This document shows positions 1-12,555 of a DNA stretch of 61,131 nt, piece by piece (position 1 is the stretch's first letter; each line of letters begins with the position of its first letter). A program made the position numbers and the translations under genes. Origin of the DNA: Lingula anatina. Taxonomy: Eukaryota > Brachiopoda > Lingulata > Lingulida > Lingulidae. The notes under the pieces are model-generated. The model saw only the letters and a list, made by a program, of their open reading frames with translations. It was not told the origin of the DNA and made no database searches. The stretch spans positions 258,954 through 320,084 of the forward strand of contig NW_019773903.1 in the NCBI RefSeq assembly GCF_001039355.2. Reading direction: 5' to 3'.

Positions 1-859
1 GTTGGGGGGGATAAGTGTGAAAAAGGATATAAACATTGCCCATTTTGCCTTGACTCCATTTTCATTATTTGTTTGATCTTAATTTTGTGTTGTTTTAACC
101 GGTCTCCTTGTTTCAGAAAAGTGATGGAAAGATAGATATAATCACCCAAACCCTCTATCATATAGGCAGCTGCTATTTATTAATATATTGGTATAAAAAA
201 AAGACTGAGATTTACAATTTGACATTCCTTATCAGAGCTTTAATGCGTAGTTAAGAATTGTGCAATTACTAGAGAAGTAAATAATTGTTTGGAAGAGTCA
301 CTGAAACAGTGGGCAGTCTCAAAGTAAGTCTGAATTTGAGTTGTCTTGAAGGCAGTAGAATTGATTCATTGGATGATAGTCAATTAATTTAAAACGTTTT
401 CAAAAATTAGACTTATGTCACCTTGAATTAGATTATTTTTGAAAATTAGCATAATTTTTAATTATGAAAAAAGAATGTTTGGTCAGCAATTGGAAGCTCT
501 TGGATGGGGTAATTTTGTTGTAGAAGTTGAGCTCAAATATGGATGTTAACTTACAGATCAAAATTTTAGTCCTCTATTAGAGAAGATAAACCAGTGTCCT
601 GTAAAATGAAAATTTTCTCTGATTTTTTTATCTTTTACCTAGTTGACTCCATTTAGTTGCCCTGAATTGTATTGGGTTGTCCCTGACATTTTCATCCATT
701 TTTTTAAACTCCAGACTAATGGTAAATTGTCACTTCATCTCTCCATCCAAGCGTGGTATTGTTTGAATTTAAGTGGGGGAACTTTCTTGAGAGATGAGAG
801 ATGATACAAAATTAAGTATCAAAATGGGAAGAATTTTTATTGTCATTTTTTTCTTCCAG

Positions 860-1095
860 CGTTACACATGGACACCCACAGTAAGCCCAGCGAGAAGGAA
901 GTGGACACCGTCCGCTCCTCTGTCGAGGCTGGAGAACCGTACGTCCAGTCTCCTACAGGACTGATGATGTCACCAACCTATCACTACTCACACGAGAAGA
1001 TGCCTACGCTGCCGATAAAGACTGATGTCCACATGGGAGTGGTGCAGGGGGCGCCACACGCCATGGGTCAAGTGGAACGCAGCCCCACTGGCCAG
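860..1095 (+). CDS. SPEN: SPEN exon (MDTHSKPSEKEVD...)
   Basis: Acceptor ttcttccag ends at 859 and donor GTAGAT begins at 1096. The first two bases complete a codon from an exon outside the window; the end is phase 0. The encoded stretch is polar and low in complexity, with no known domain. The 352-bp intron after it holds nothing I recognise. Confidence 0.85.
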
Positions 1096-4000
1096 GTAGA
1101 TAGGGGGCGCTTTATCATAACTGATACCAATTTAATGTTGCTTTTGTTTATTGAGGCATACAAGACTCTCAAGATTCTTTGAAATTTTAGTTGTTTGCTT
1201 GTTACTTTGTCACCAAGATAAATCTTATCAAAAACCATTGCACTACATTTTTTCTTTCTCGTTATTATCCCAGTGGTTCATAAAGTAATAATGTGTCTAA
1301 AATCAAGAATTGTTACAAATAAAGTACAGAGTTTACATTGAAAAAATATATATAATTTAAGGTGTCTAACGTAATAAACATTTATTAAAATTAAGTACAG
1401 ATTAAAATTTAAGGAAAATATATTGTCACTTGTTTTAATGGTTGTAGGTGATAGAGAGAGTTCCTAACCCTAGCATCAGTGTAGCTACCAGTCAGGCCCC
1501 TGTACCAGGCCCCAAACATCCCACAAGTAAGGGGATGCCAGAGTACCAGAAAGGGCTCCCATCCCAAGGTTACTGGGACCACACAACAATGGGGATGCCG
1601 CAGTTCATGCAGGGGCGACCCCCTGTTTCTTCAGAGGGCAAACCCCAAGGTGAGGGGTTCCCTGGTTATCCTGCAGGGATTCATCCTCAGAGACCCCCAG
1701 TGGGAGAGCCACAGAGCTCATCTTCTCACCTGTCACCAAGTGCACGCGGACCACAGCAGCATCCGCCAACATGGCCGCCAGCTACCCAGGGGCACTTGCA
1801 TAATCAGTCCTTAGATGCCAGGATTCCCACGCCGGCACAGAGGGCAGGGACCAAAGAGGTGCCTCCTGTCTCTCAACCAGCTGATATCAGGCCGTTGACC
1901 CCCTCTCAGCGTGCGAGGCAGGAGGCGCGGGGTGTAGTGGACACCCAGCATCAGGCACAATATCGCAGATCTCCAGAGAGACCACCGCAGCAGAAACCTC
2001 CACACCAAGAGTTCCGTGTACCTGTCACCTCCGCTGCTCACGCAGAGTCTGTGTCCTCACTCCACCAGCCACAGACCTCCACCAACGCCACACCCAGTGC
2101 CCCACCACCCATAACAGGAGGTCAATTCTCTCCACGCGCCTCCACGCCAGGGTCTTCCCAGCATCCTCCACCCCCAGCGCGGGGTCAACCCATGCATCAC
2201 CTGGCTGAGCAGCAGAGGAGGGGCACGCCAGGTCACGGGCAGCAGACCCCTGAGGTCCAGGCCACCCAAGCTCCCCAGGGACAGGACGTGAGGGTGCCCA
2301 TGTCTGAGACTATGCAAATGAGACAGCAGCCATCCAGTCCTAGGGCACCAGGGCACAGTGGGGTGGCCCAAGGTATGGATAGCAATAATGATGGTACTAG
2401 ATTTTGCACCATAGATCTTTTCACTGGGGAAATATTTACAATCATTTTAGAATATATTTCTATATAGTATCAGTGGCGCTTTTAATGTGTAGAATTCAGA
2501 TATCAAGGCAATCTGCTGTTTGATTTAGTTTCTACAACTCAATAGGAATGTTCCTATTTTAAGAATGAAGAACTTAATGAAAGAATCTGAAAAATTCAAA
2601 TATTTCTCCATTGAAAGATTAGAAAGTTGTACTAAGCATTTTAGATACACACATGTAACACCCCATTTCCATAGATTAGATCGACCTACTTTAGATCGAC
2701 CTAACTCCCTGGGGGTTCACGCTAAATAGCTGTCAGCCGGGCGGACACGAAAGTTAATTACCCGCTTACAGCTTGTAGTAGGCGGGACGGACATTTAAGA
2801 CGGATTATCTGAAAGTAATCTAGTGAGACTCCTCGCGGGGATAGATCGATCTAAAATCTATGGGAATAGAGCCTAAGAGTACATTCAAGATATATATACA
2901 ATAAATTAGTAATAAATGCAATTATAAGTGCAATAAAACTCAAAACAGCATATCAGGTAGAACTTTAAATGTCATGTTTATAAGGTGAGACAGAATAAGC
3001 CATTCTGTATGTGTTCTGTTTGTTTGATATCTGTGAAACAAGACTCAGGGACTGAACACTTCTGCCAATTATTTAAGACAGCTGTTAACAATACTTTCTA
3101 ATTTTCCATCATCGGTGCCAAGCACAAAGCAAAGTCAGATCTTGTTAATTAGACAAGAACTTGTAAATGGGTTTATGGATAATAATTTTCTCTCCATTCG
3201 TAGTTTCGGGTAGCCATGGTGATGCAGGGATGATTGGTGAACTTTCAAGAAATTATCATATTTTATTTTTTGCTATATATATGTATAGGTGTGATATTAA
3301 TCACTAAGTAGGGGGTAGGAAAGGAAGGACGTACATGTGTATGTGTGCATGTATGTATATTAATCTCCATGGTAACATTAGCTCCTGTTCTTACGTAAAT
3401 CTCCCTTCATCCAATTACTCCATTGTGACAATGAAGGAGCTTGAACAGTTTGACTCCATCAGTTAGCAGTTTAGGATGTGATAAGTTGGTGATTTATGTG
3501 GCAGTTGATAGTATTCCGATTGAAGAGAAGTGTTAATTACGTGGCTGACGATATTTGATAGGTTTAACATTAACTGAGTGATTGAGGTTATTAGTTATAG
3601 CACCTTCACAGGGTAGACACTGCGCAATACTACAAGTTTACAGCTACGGCAGGTGAAGTGTTTGCCCCAGGTTCTAGTTAAAATCAAAAACAGGTAGGAG
3701 TTATACCTTCATTCTTGTTTATATTAATTATATAAGTAACAGATTTGGGTTACTCCCAGGGTCTAGATTATTGACACAAGAGATATAAAACAAAAATCAT
3801 CAGCTATGCTATGTACAGAGATGAGACTAGTATTTCTGGTAGGTAATATTGAAACTATTGTTCACCACTAGTATTTCAATGTCAATCTAGAGTATCTTCA
3901 CCAGGGAATGAGGCTGTCGGGGTGAATAGGCTCTACCCAGGAGATATACCTCTCCACCACCCCTCTCATATATTAAGACAAGGTCAGGCAGGAACCTCTC

Positions 4001-7000
4001 CACCACCCCACTCATATATTAAGACAAGGTCAGACAGGATGTCCCAGCATTTCTGTTCAGATGGCTGCCATTCTGGAGCGTATCTGATGTTGATATTTCT
4101 ATTGGAGCTTACACAAATTGGTGATTGTTAAAAAGCCTGGCCAGTCATTTAAGTTGAAATCAGCCTTCATAAATTTTATCAATGGTTGAATCCAAGTGCA
4201 GAGAGAGAGAGAGAGATAATTCATGAGAAGGAGAAAGTTGCTTATTTTGGTGGGGAAATCTCCTGGAGTGTATCTTTCTGCTTTAAAGGCCAGAGATGGG
4301 TATTTCATGTATAAGTGGTTATTTGACTCTATCATCAGATATATCATGGAGTTAGTTTAGTTAAGAGAAAATCAGGCTATCATATTCTTGGTCATCATCC
4401 CTCCAGTATCTTAGCTCTTTAAGATGTGCGTATATGGTGGTATGGGTGGTTCCATCCCTATCTTATCATTCTTAGTCTGGTAAATAGCGTCTTGTTGGTT
4501 TAATCAGTAATGGGATTTTACTGACTTTCAGGGGATTTTTACCTTTTTGGGACCCATATTTTCAGATTTTTACACTGAATGGCACATTCGGCGTTGTTTA
4601 ATTACATGTAAAGAAAGTTTTAATTGATTCATGAACAATGTTATAGTTGTACTAACTTGTTCTCCCTCTTTTCTTCCAGAGACGGGCATGTACAGGCAGC
4701 CAGTGTCAGTGGCGCAGGCTTTATCTCACCACTATCCCCCAGGGATGTACCCCCCAGGGATGCTGCACGCCACCCCAGGGGGTAGTGCCCCACCCGCCCA
4801 GTCCCCTCACTCCCTACAGCAGGCCAGTGAGCTCCGCGCAGTCCTCAATCGACCATCTTTGATCGCCCAGCACCAGGCGCAGCTTCAGCAGCAGCTGTAT
4901 GTGAGACCACCACTTCACCACCAGGTGGAGTCCACGCAGTCTCCCGGTGGAGTGAAGAATCTTTCTCCTGTCGTTGGGCAAGGTGCCGTGGGGACGCATA
5001 CTACTAAGGAAGGAAGGGTAGCACCACCGCCTAATAATCAGCCTATAGAGAGCCGTGTGCGTATGTCCCAACCTGGAGGGCCATATGGTGAGATGCGGGT
5101 TACGCAAGAAGATGGCCGCATTGTAACCTTGCCCAGTGCCTTTGCCACGCCTAATGGCGGCCGCCTGGGATTGGTGGATGCTAGAGCCGAACTGAAGCAG
5201 AGGACAGCAGCGCACCCCTCTGTGGCGCACCCTGACCCCAGGGCCCCCATGGCCGCTCATCTGCCTTCAGAGTTCTTGATGCAGCATGGAGGGATGATGC
5301 CATACCCGCACACAAGTTTAGCGGGTCACATCGGCGTCCCTCCACACCTGGACCCACGAATTGTGATGGCGGGGGGACAACACCACCCGGAGTTAATTGC
5401 GCGCCAGGGACCACCCATGATCCCCACTGTTGTGGCGCAGCACCACCTGGCGGCTTTACAAGAAGCCCAGTCGCGAACGCCTGACAGTCAGCCCATTTCA
5501 AGGCCACCTTCTCAGTTTGAGTTGCCAAATCAACACTCGTCCTCGCCAGTGTACAGCTCTGCACAGGCAGCGGTGCCGCCACACATGGCGCACATTCCCA
5601 ACATGGCGGAGAGAGCAGGGGGATTAGAAATACCTCAACACCCTGACAACCTGTTAAGCTTGCTTAATGTAAGTAGTTAACATATTCTATATTTATTATG
5701 TATTTGTGTTGTCATTGTAACCAGCTGGTACTTCTCAGCTCTGAAATTTAACTCTCTCCCCCCCCCCCCTTCCTCTTTTATAGACATGTTCTGATATTAA
5801 TTTTGCATATTTTATAACTGAAAAGAAATTGTCTCGAAAAAAAATCCCCCTATTCACTCAGTCAGGAGTTAATTGATCTTGAAAATTGACGTGTCAGAAA
5901 TTAACACATTGCTAGATGGAAATGAAGGCATTGTGCAGTACATCCTGTTATTTGCTCCATTGTAGTTCTTGGAAATTTTATAGGGAGAACTAGAGTAACT
6001 GCCAACTGAATTTATTAGAGAAAGATATAAATATAAAATCTGAAGAATTTGAATAAAAATAACTCTGACCTGAAACTTTCTCTCTTACATGTCCAGAAAT
6101 ACCCCGTGATGTGGCAAGGCATGCTGGGATTGAAAAATGACAGCGCCAATGTGCAGATGCACTGGGTTGCAGGAAACGACAAGTTGGTGGGTGTGTCCCT
6201 GCCACATATGGCAGCAGACGGTCTCCCATGCATCCTGCGAATTGCACAGAGAATGCGCTTGGAGCCTTCGCAGCTGGACGGAGTGGCCAGAAGAATGGAG
6301 GTGAGAGACCAAAATAAGGGATGAAAGTTTTGATGGATTGATTTAGAAATCTAGATATTTGGGAACACTCATGTTTGATTTGTTGATTCAGAAATCTAGA
6401 TATTTGGTGTTCTTTTTGTGTATTTCGAACTGTTCCTTGCTTTGCAAATAATCATCGAATTTTTAAAAAATATTTTTTTTTTTTTACAGAAGCACGAAGA
6501 CTACTGCATGATGCTTGCGCTGCCCATGGGGCGCGACCACGCAGATGTAATAAGTCAGACCCACGGCTTGAAGACGGGATTCATACAATATCTGCAACAG
6601 AAGCAGGCGGCCGGAATAGTCAATGTGCCAGCTCCTGGATCAACTCAGGTATTCCCCTCACAATTTTAGGATTTGTCTTTAATAATAATAATAATACATT
6701 TCTGGTCTGTTTTGAAAGAAATGTGATCTTTTATATCAGAAGTAAAGAGAAATGGTTACCATACGATAACAGTAAAATACCAGCTTGATGATCTAAAATT
6801 TGAGAAAATTATTAAGACCTCAGAAAAGGCAGCTTGCAAGGTCACAAGTCCTCATTGCATTGATTTTTTTCTAAAATATTGTGAAATTGGTGGTATTCCG
6901 GATCCACGACCCTGTTAATCCAACAGATGGTTGCCAATAATTACATTATCACCATCTGTATGTGATAATTGCCTGGAGACCTCTTGTTGAAACTTTCTTA

Positions 7001-7683
7001 ATAAACAGGTTCATAATGACTTCGTTAAACTATGCTGTTTGAAAATGACTTGTCATTACTCAGTGCAATTTTTTTGCTACAAAGAGCTCCTAGCCCTTAA
7101 TTACAGTCAATAGATTTTAATAGTACATTGAAATTGCAATTATCATTGACAGAGGCTTGTATTCCATTCATTGTTTTTGTTCTTGTAAAGTACTTGAATT
7201 GGATCAATAAGTAATTTGTCAATAATAATCATAAATTCAAATTCGCAGAAGAAAAAAAAACAAACTCTTTTTGAACATCATTAGAGTAATTATGCAATCT
7301 TACAATGGGTAAATTCTTTTCATGATTTACAATTTGTGTCACATCATCAGTGTGTAAAAATTCACAATTCATTTGAAGTAATGGCAGTCAGTTGGTAGCT
7401 TTCAAAAAGTAGAAGTTAATTTTAAAAACTTAAATTAGAGCCTTTTAAGACCTGAGAAGTGCTTGGATTTGTTTTTAATTTGTTTTTGAAATTGCTGTTT
7501 GAATCACCGCTAAAGAACCTCCGGTTATTAGAAATTTTGTTTTATCATTTTCAGCCGGCTTACGTCGTCCACATATTCCCACCCTGTGAATTCAGCCAAG
7601 GCAATCTGGCCAGGATGTCACCTGACTTGTTGCAGAACATAAGAGACATGGCGCATCTTCTGATCGTCATAGCAACAGTTTAG
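860..7683 (+). CDS. SPEN: SPEN/SHARP (Msx2-interacting protein) orthologue, C-terminal six exons, 5' end outside window
   Basis: Joined CDS 860-1095, 1448-2372, 4680-5668, 6097-6300, 6490-6648, 7555-7683. All junctions are GT/AG and the phases agree (0, 1, 0, 0, 0). The product ends in a complete SPOC domain of about 163 residues (from KYPVMWQG to LLIVIATV at the stop), preceded by about 700 residues of Pro/Gln/His-rich low-complexity sequence, the known arrangement at the SPEN C-terminus. SPEN is a large nuclear RNA-binding repressor: N-terminal RRMs bind RNA, and SPOC recruits SMRT/NCoR-type co-repressors and other partners through a basic patch. The patch residues are visible here (LKND, RIAQRMRLE, YLQQKQAAGI). 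RRMs and most of the protein lie upstream. Family identification is very secure; the precise start of the first exon rests on its acceptor. Confidence 0.96.
1448..2372 (+). CDS. SPEN: SPEN exon, Pro/Gln-rich linker
   Basis: Acceptor gttgtag ends at 1447; donor GTATGG begins at 2373. It encodes 308 residues plus one base, rich in P, Q, S, H and G. The frame stays open past the donor to a stop at 2467, but the phase-1 end matches the next exon exactly, which supports the splice at 2372. GC content is well above that of the flanking introns. Confidence 0.9.
2661..2873. mobile_element. Short terminal-inverted-repeat element (MITE-like) in SPEN intron
   Basis: The ends are inverted copies (left CCATTTCCATAGATTAGATC, right TAAAATCTATGGGAATAG) around about 160 bp that includes GGGGGTTCACGCTAAATAGC. 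A second, truncated copy of the same core lies at 13748-13880. No coding capacity. Family not recognised. Confidence 0.7.
2874..4679 (+). other. SPEN intron remainder with short tandem duplications
   Basis: Intronic. It holds a direct duplication of about 44 bp at 3949-4037 (CTCCACCAC...CATATATTAAGACAAGGTCAG) and a GA microsatellite near 4199-4217. I see no exon here: the open frames lack paired splice sites and coding character. Confidence 0.6.
4680..5668 (+). CDS. SPEN: SPEN exon, Pro/His/Gln-rich, immediately before SPOC
   Basis: Acceptor ttcttccag ends at 4679; donor GTAAGT begins at 5669. The first two bases complete the Glu codon begun in the previous exon, and the end is phase 0. It encodes about 330 residues with Gln-rich (QHQAQLQQQLYVRPPLHHQ) and hydrophobic-rich stretches, and ends NLLSLLN, directly continuous with the SPOC start KYPVMWQG. 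Confidence 0.92.
6097..6300 (+). CDS. SPEN: SPEN SPOC domain exon 1 of 3
   Basis: Acceptor tgtccag ends at 6096; donor GTGAGA begins at 6301; phase 0 at both ends, 68 codons. It encodes KYPVMWQGMLGLKND through RIAQRMRLEPSQLDGVARRME, the first half of SPOC. The Lys of LKND and the Arg cluster of RIAQRMRLE belong to the co-repressor-binding basic patch described for SHARP. Confidence 0.95.
6490..6648 (+). CDS. SPEN: SPEN SPOC domain exon 2 of 3
   Basis: The acceptor lies after a T-rich tract ending tttttacag at 6489; donor GTATTC at 6649; 53 codons, phase 0. It encodes KHEDYCMMLALPMGRDH through YLQQKQAAGIVNVPAPGSTQ, including the conserved Tyr and Lys of the SPOC binding surface. Confidence 0.95.
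7555..7683 (+). CDS. SPEN: SPEN SPOC domain exon 3 of 3 with stop codon
   Basis: Acceptor attttcag ends at 7554. It encodes PAYVVHIFPPCEFSQGN through HLLIVIATV, then TAG at 7681-7683, which matches the usual SPEN C-terminus. This is the true end of the protein. Confidence 0.95.
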   Translation, partial: PAYVVHIFPPCEFSQGNLARMSPDLLQNIRDMAHLLIVIATV

Positions 7684-10133
7684 ACTTACTGCCAGCGAGT
7701 GACAGAAATTGGCACGTAGCCAAGGACAAACTTGTCATGGTTTAGACTTGACTTTTGATGGATTCTTGCGCTGTGTGAAAGAAATCTAGCAATCCTGGTA
7801 ATGCTGATAGTAAAAGCCAATCTGGGGGCAAGTTTCAGCATATTTCAAGATGAAGAATTGTTACACTAGACTATGTTGTAGAACTGGTGTCTTGTCTTAC
7901 CCATAGGTGTCAGCACCCAAGATATCAAACAAGATGAGACTTATTGTTATCTCATGCCTGTAAATGTACAAACGTTGGGACCGATTTGGTAAAATGTTTC
8001 CATGGAAACTGAATGACACAAATGGAGACCTGCACATTAAACTTTGCTGTATAGAGGCTTTGACATGCAGATGTGCGCATTGTGAACTGAATTTTTATAC
8101 CCCAACAGAGAAGTTTCCTTTGTCATCAGTGGGTCAGACACAATAATTAAGTTAAATTAATCAGACCCCAGTTTTCCAGAACTAACAAACTAGCCATCAT
8201 TGCTGTCCAGTTAACCAATATTCCTGCAGTAGTACAGGATAAATGAGTTCAGCTTGAGAGGTACAAACTTCTGATAAATTAACATTAGCTAATGTTCTGA
8301 GACAAGAGATGGTTATTTACTGACAAATAGGTGTGATACTAGCTTGTATTGAATACGGTGCCCCTACAGTCCAGTTAATTAACAAAGTATTTGCATCTTT
8401 ATTAGTGGTGATTTTGACCTTGACACCAGAGGTCACCTTTAATTAGTTTGTTGTTGTCAACAGTTCATCTCAGGGTAGACTGGAAGAAAAATTACTTTGA
8501 TCGAGGAAATTGTGAAATTGTCAACATTTCCATTGTTATTATGTAATATAGATCTCATCGGCAGCACATTAATGTTATTATTACTTTTATTATGACTTTG
8601 TGGTGTTGTATACTTGGATTCATATCAAATATGGTTAGCCTGTCTTGAATACAGTGCCCCCTACAGTCCTGTTGTTGGAGGCTTTAAGACATGGTAAATG
8701 TTGTTCAGGTTGAAATATTATATTGCTTCAGATTACAGTGCCCTGGGCAATAGTTTCTGTTGCTTATATTTCTTGGAAAAATTAAGGTCATGTCACCATG
8801 GCCTTTTAATTCTTTAGGAGATGATTTTTTTCATTAATTAAAGTGTATTTATTGAGTAAATTGTAGGTTTAAAAATAGGCCATTTCTGAGCAGTGTAAAT
8901 ACTGGTGTACATAAACTACTACCCAAGGGTGGTAAAATGAGATGTGATTAAAATTTCTAGCCAACTATATGTGTAAATTATGTTGGGTTACTCTGAAATT
9001 TCTTTAAAACAACAGAGGAATTGAGCTTTGTTGTTTCTTAGAACGAAATTGAAGTAGATGAAATGAATGACACATGTTGTAATGAAACGTGTGTCCTTTA
9101 ATGTGTAAATTCATTGTATATAAGAGCGTCTATTTTTGGTAACAGTATATTTGATTATATAACTCGAGCTGCTTCTGTATTCACCTCTGTAGAATTAATT
9201 TGCTTACTCAGGAGTAAGGTAACATTGAACCAGCGACAGCTTGGACCCCCCCTCCCCTTACTAACACTGACAGTACAAATTTCAGAAAGACGTGAGAACA
9301 TTTCCAGTCTAGAATTATAAAGTTCCCAGCACCTGTTCCCATAAGGTAACCACCTCACATTGGCCACCCCCAGGGCAAACTCCAGGGTCGCGTAATTTTT
9401 TTATCTCTGAAGTTTGCAAAAATAGAAAGTTTACATAATTGCGCTAGCTTTTCTAGTGGTAAAGGGATCACACTGGCTTGTTTTTACAGAGAAAGTTTTC
9501 ACAAAGAGAAATGTAGAACATATATCAAGATATGGAAATTCTTTTGATATGTGATCATGTGTTGAGACTAACCCTGATGTTTTTGATAGTAAAGCCAGTA
9601 AATATGAGATATTGAAACTATAGTGCCTTAGTTGCTGTAAGAATTTTGCTTAAAAGCCCTCTTTAAAGCAGTTGAGATCCAACTTTAATAAGATTATCTC
9701 TATTCCTTTGGAGGTCAAGCACTGAATTAATGGGCTGAGAACTATAACCCCTCCCCCCCAAACCACCTTATTGTACTTGAGTACATGTATACATACATAC
9801 ATACATACATCAGACCTAATCATGAATGAACACAATATCACCTTTGACAACATTGTGAGAAAACCTCATCACTCTGCAACCTTTAGATCTGTCGTTTATA
9901 CATTTAACATTGTCAGTTGTTAGATATATGGGGTTAACCCCAGCCCTCTCTTAAGGGGGTTCCCCCTTGCCCCACCCAACATCTGTCTTTGTATATAAAA
10001 CATTCAGAGATTGTTAATTAAAAAGGCACTTGTTGTTTAATGAGTGGTGTCATAACTGTCCAAGTTGTAGATGTTAAAAAAGAGTTTGGCAGTCATGACA
10101 TAATTAAGACAATTAACTTTGTGAATGAATAAA
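7684..10133 (+). other. Probable SPEN 3'UTR
   Basis: AT-rich, non-coding sequence after the SPEN stop. The best canonical polyadenylation hexamer is AATAAA at 10128-10133; an ATTAAA lies near 8836. Two similar segments containing GAATACRGTGCCCC(C)TACAGTCC occur near 8350 and 8645. The end of the transcript is inferred, not seen. Confidence 0.45.
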
Positions 10134-10208
10134 AGTCACTTGATGTAGAACTGTGTTTTGTGGTACGTTGTCGGTCACTCGTGCCACACCCATTGCTCTT
10201 ATTGTTTT

Positions 10209-11375
10209 AAAAAAATATTCATGAAACAAGGCAGCAAAGCTGTCAAATGTAAAGACAAAAAGCCGAAAATAATGCACAAAATAGGCTACTGTCACTTCTG
10301 ATGCAAATGCACATTATTATGGGCGGTGGTTTATACCAAAATTACAAACACAATTAGACGTTGTAGTTATCAGATCAGACAAAAACAATTAGATGCCATA
10401 GTTATCAGATCAGATGGCAAAATACGACTAGTGAAAACACAACTAGAAGCCAAAACTCGATGTGCTGCTAGATGGCGCTCATGTCAATGAACTTGGCTAC
10501 CCTTGCGCCGACGTCACAGTCAATACCGTGAAATTCTAACACTGACAAGTGCTTGCAATTGACAGATTGAGGAGAGTCGACAGGTGTACTATAGTAGGCT
10601 AGTATAGAGAATTACAATAATGGCTAACAACAGTCAGAGTATTCGAGCCAGGAATGTTGAAGCTGCTTCAACAACGTTTGCCATTTTGATCACTGTGGAT
10701 CATTTGACTTGGCCTTGATTTTCGTACATGAGCGCTATCTAGTGTCAAATCGAGTTTTGACTGCTAGTTGTGTTTTCACGACTTGTCGTATTTTACCGTC
10801 TGATCTGATAACTACGACGTCTAATCGTGTTTTTAATTTTTGTATAAACCGCCCCCATACATTATGCTTAACTGCAAATTCAACATCAAATTTTAATTAT
10901 GCTCAACAGGTAATACCAAAGTAAGCAAAATGTGTAACAAGCATAAGGCTTCAGGCCCATGGGAGTTCAAGTTCACACTTTGAAAACGAGAAAAATTTCA
11001 CACAAAGTTGCATAAATTCAATAATAAATGATAACCCAATTGAGCTGGCTTTCTAATTTGAACTGCACGCCACTCCTAACAAGGCAGCAAAGCTGTCAAA
11101 TGTACATACAAAAATCAGGAAACAATGCATAAAATATGCTACTGTCAATGCTGATGCAAAAGTGCATTATGGTTAACTGCAAATTTAACATCAAATTTTA
11201 ACTAAGCTCAACAGGTATTACTGATGTAAGTAAAATGTGTAACAATCATAAGGTTTCAGGCCTATGAGAGACAAGTACACACTTTGAAAATTGTCAGAAT
11301 GAGAGAAATGAAAATTTATGAAATTGCATTAATGCATAATAAATCAATTCAGCTGGTTTTCTAATTTGAGCTGAA
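10209..11375. repeat. Two head-to-tail copies of a dispersed repeat (family R1)
   Basis: Copies begin near 10209 and 11083 with GGCAGCAAAGCTGTCAAATG and run about 300 bp through ATTATGCTTAACTGCAAATT, GGCTTCAGGCCCATG and AGCTGGCTTTCTAATTTGA. The first is interrupted by the TIR element at 10321-10857. Other copies lie at 18872-19190 and 35239-36360, and a degenerate start near 16262. Longer copies continue into a second module (19240-19700; 36410-36900). No coding capacity. Confidence 0.8.
10321..10857. mobile_element. MITE with ~150-bp terminal inverted repeats, nested in repeat R1
   Basis: The left arm (10321-10480: GGGCGGTGGTTTATACC...TTATCAGATCAGA...GATGGCGCTCATG) and right arm (10725-10857: CATGAGCGCTATC...TCTGATCTGATAA...TATAAACCGCCCC) are inverted copies around about 240 bp. 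The flanks repeat CATTAT on both sides (6-8 bp target duplication depending on where the end is drawn). The uninterrupted R1 copy at 11150 has this site once. Non-autonomous DNA transposon; superfamily not assigned. Confidence 0.85.
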
Positions 11376-11605
11376 TGGGTCTCTAGCACTAACGGTTCCC
11401 GAATCAGAGACAGTTTTCAGTTTCGGTATCTTATGGCCGCTACTCCCGTGAAAATGCACCGATTGATTTCAAATTCACAGAGATGAAAGATGACCCAAAG
11501 GGTAACACTTTCCAGTAATATTATTGGTTAAGTCTGTGTAGTGTCTGAATAACAGCGCAAAAAAATTTTTTTTCGTAAAAAATTTCATTTTTTTGAAAAT
11601 TTTGG

Positions 11606-12022
11606 CCCGTTTGACCTTGAAATAAAGGTCAAAGGTCAAATCCAAGGGCATATTTGAAATCTACACATATGACTTTTTGAAAGCCGTCTGTAGAAATTTT
11701 TCCCATAATTCCTTCCGTAGGGTAGATAATTAGCATTTAATTTTGCCATTTTTGGACAAGGGTGCATTGCAATGAGTGCCACACCTAGACCCCAATACCG
11801 ACAAAGCCCAAATTTTACGTGGAACGAGTTGAGATTATAGGTGACCTAAATCCAAGAGATGGGTACGCAGGCCCTAGTAGTCTAGGAGGAGAAGCGGTAA
11901 CGGTGACTTGGCGGCGGAGCCGCAGGGGCGAGCGGAGCCGCAGGAGCCGGCGGAGCCGGCGGAACATACGGGTCGGGACTAAAACCATGTGTACCGCCAG
12001 CGCCTACGCTGGTGGTACAATA
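11606..12022. repeat. First copy of gap-flanking repeat (DR1 motif, GC-rich minisatellite, hairpin)
   Basis: Nearly identical to 12556-12981 (offset about 951 bp near the start). It includes AGGTCAAAGGTCA at 11626-11638, a run of 'GGCGGAGCCGCAGGAGC'-type units (about 11910-11965) and a hairpin at about 11989-12020 (TGTACCGCCAGCG / CGCTGGTGGTACA). The apparent ORF through it is a product of the minisatellite and the Ns. Confidence 0.85.
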
Positions 12023-12023
12023 A

Positions 12024-12555
12024 NNNNNNNNNNNNNNNNNNNNNNNNNNNNNNNNNNNNNNNNNNNNNNNNNNNNNNNNNNNNNNNNNNNNNNNNNNNNN
12101 NNNNNNNNNNNNNNNNNNNNNNNNNNNNNNNNNNNNNNNNNNNNNNNNNNNNNNNNNNNNNNNNNNNNNNNNNNNNNNNNNNNNNNNNNNNNNNNNNNNN
12201 NNNNNNNNNNNNNNNNNNNNNNNNNNNNNNNNNNNNNNNNNNNNNNNNNNNNNNNNNNNNNNNNNNNNNNNNNNNNNNNNNNNNNNNNNNNNNNNNNNNN
12301 NNNNNNNNNNNNNNNNNNNNNNNNNNNNNNNNNNNNNNNNNNNNNNNNNNNNNNNNNNNNNNNNNNNNNNNNNNNNNNNNNNNNNNNNNNNNNNNNNNNN
12401 NNNNNNNNNNNNNNNNNNNNNNNNNNNNNNNNNNNNNNNNNNNNNNNNNNNNNNNNNNNNNNNNNNNNNNNNNNNNNNNNNNNNNNNNNNNNNNNNNNNN
12501 NNNNNNNNNNNNNNNNNNNNNNNNNNNNNNNNNNNNNNNNNNNNNNNNNNNNNNN
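12024..12555. other. Assembly gap (532 N)
   Basis: A run of Ns. The sequence on both sides is the same repeat in direct orientation, so the gap is probably a collapsed or unresolved tandem unit. Confidence 0.99.

Noticed and set aside
1811-2445. Minus-strand ORFs opposite the SPEN exon
   Set aside because: Shadows of the GC-rich coding strand; no splice sites or family similarity. Same for those opposite 4680-5668.
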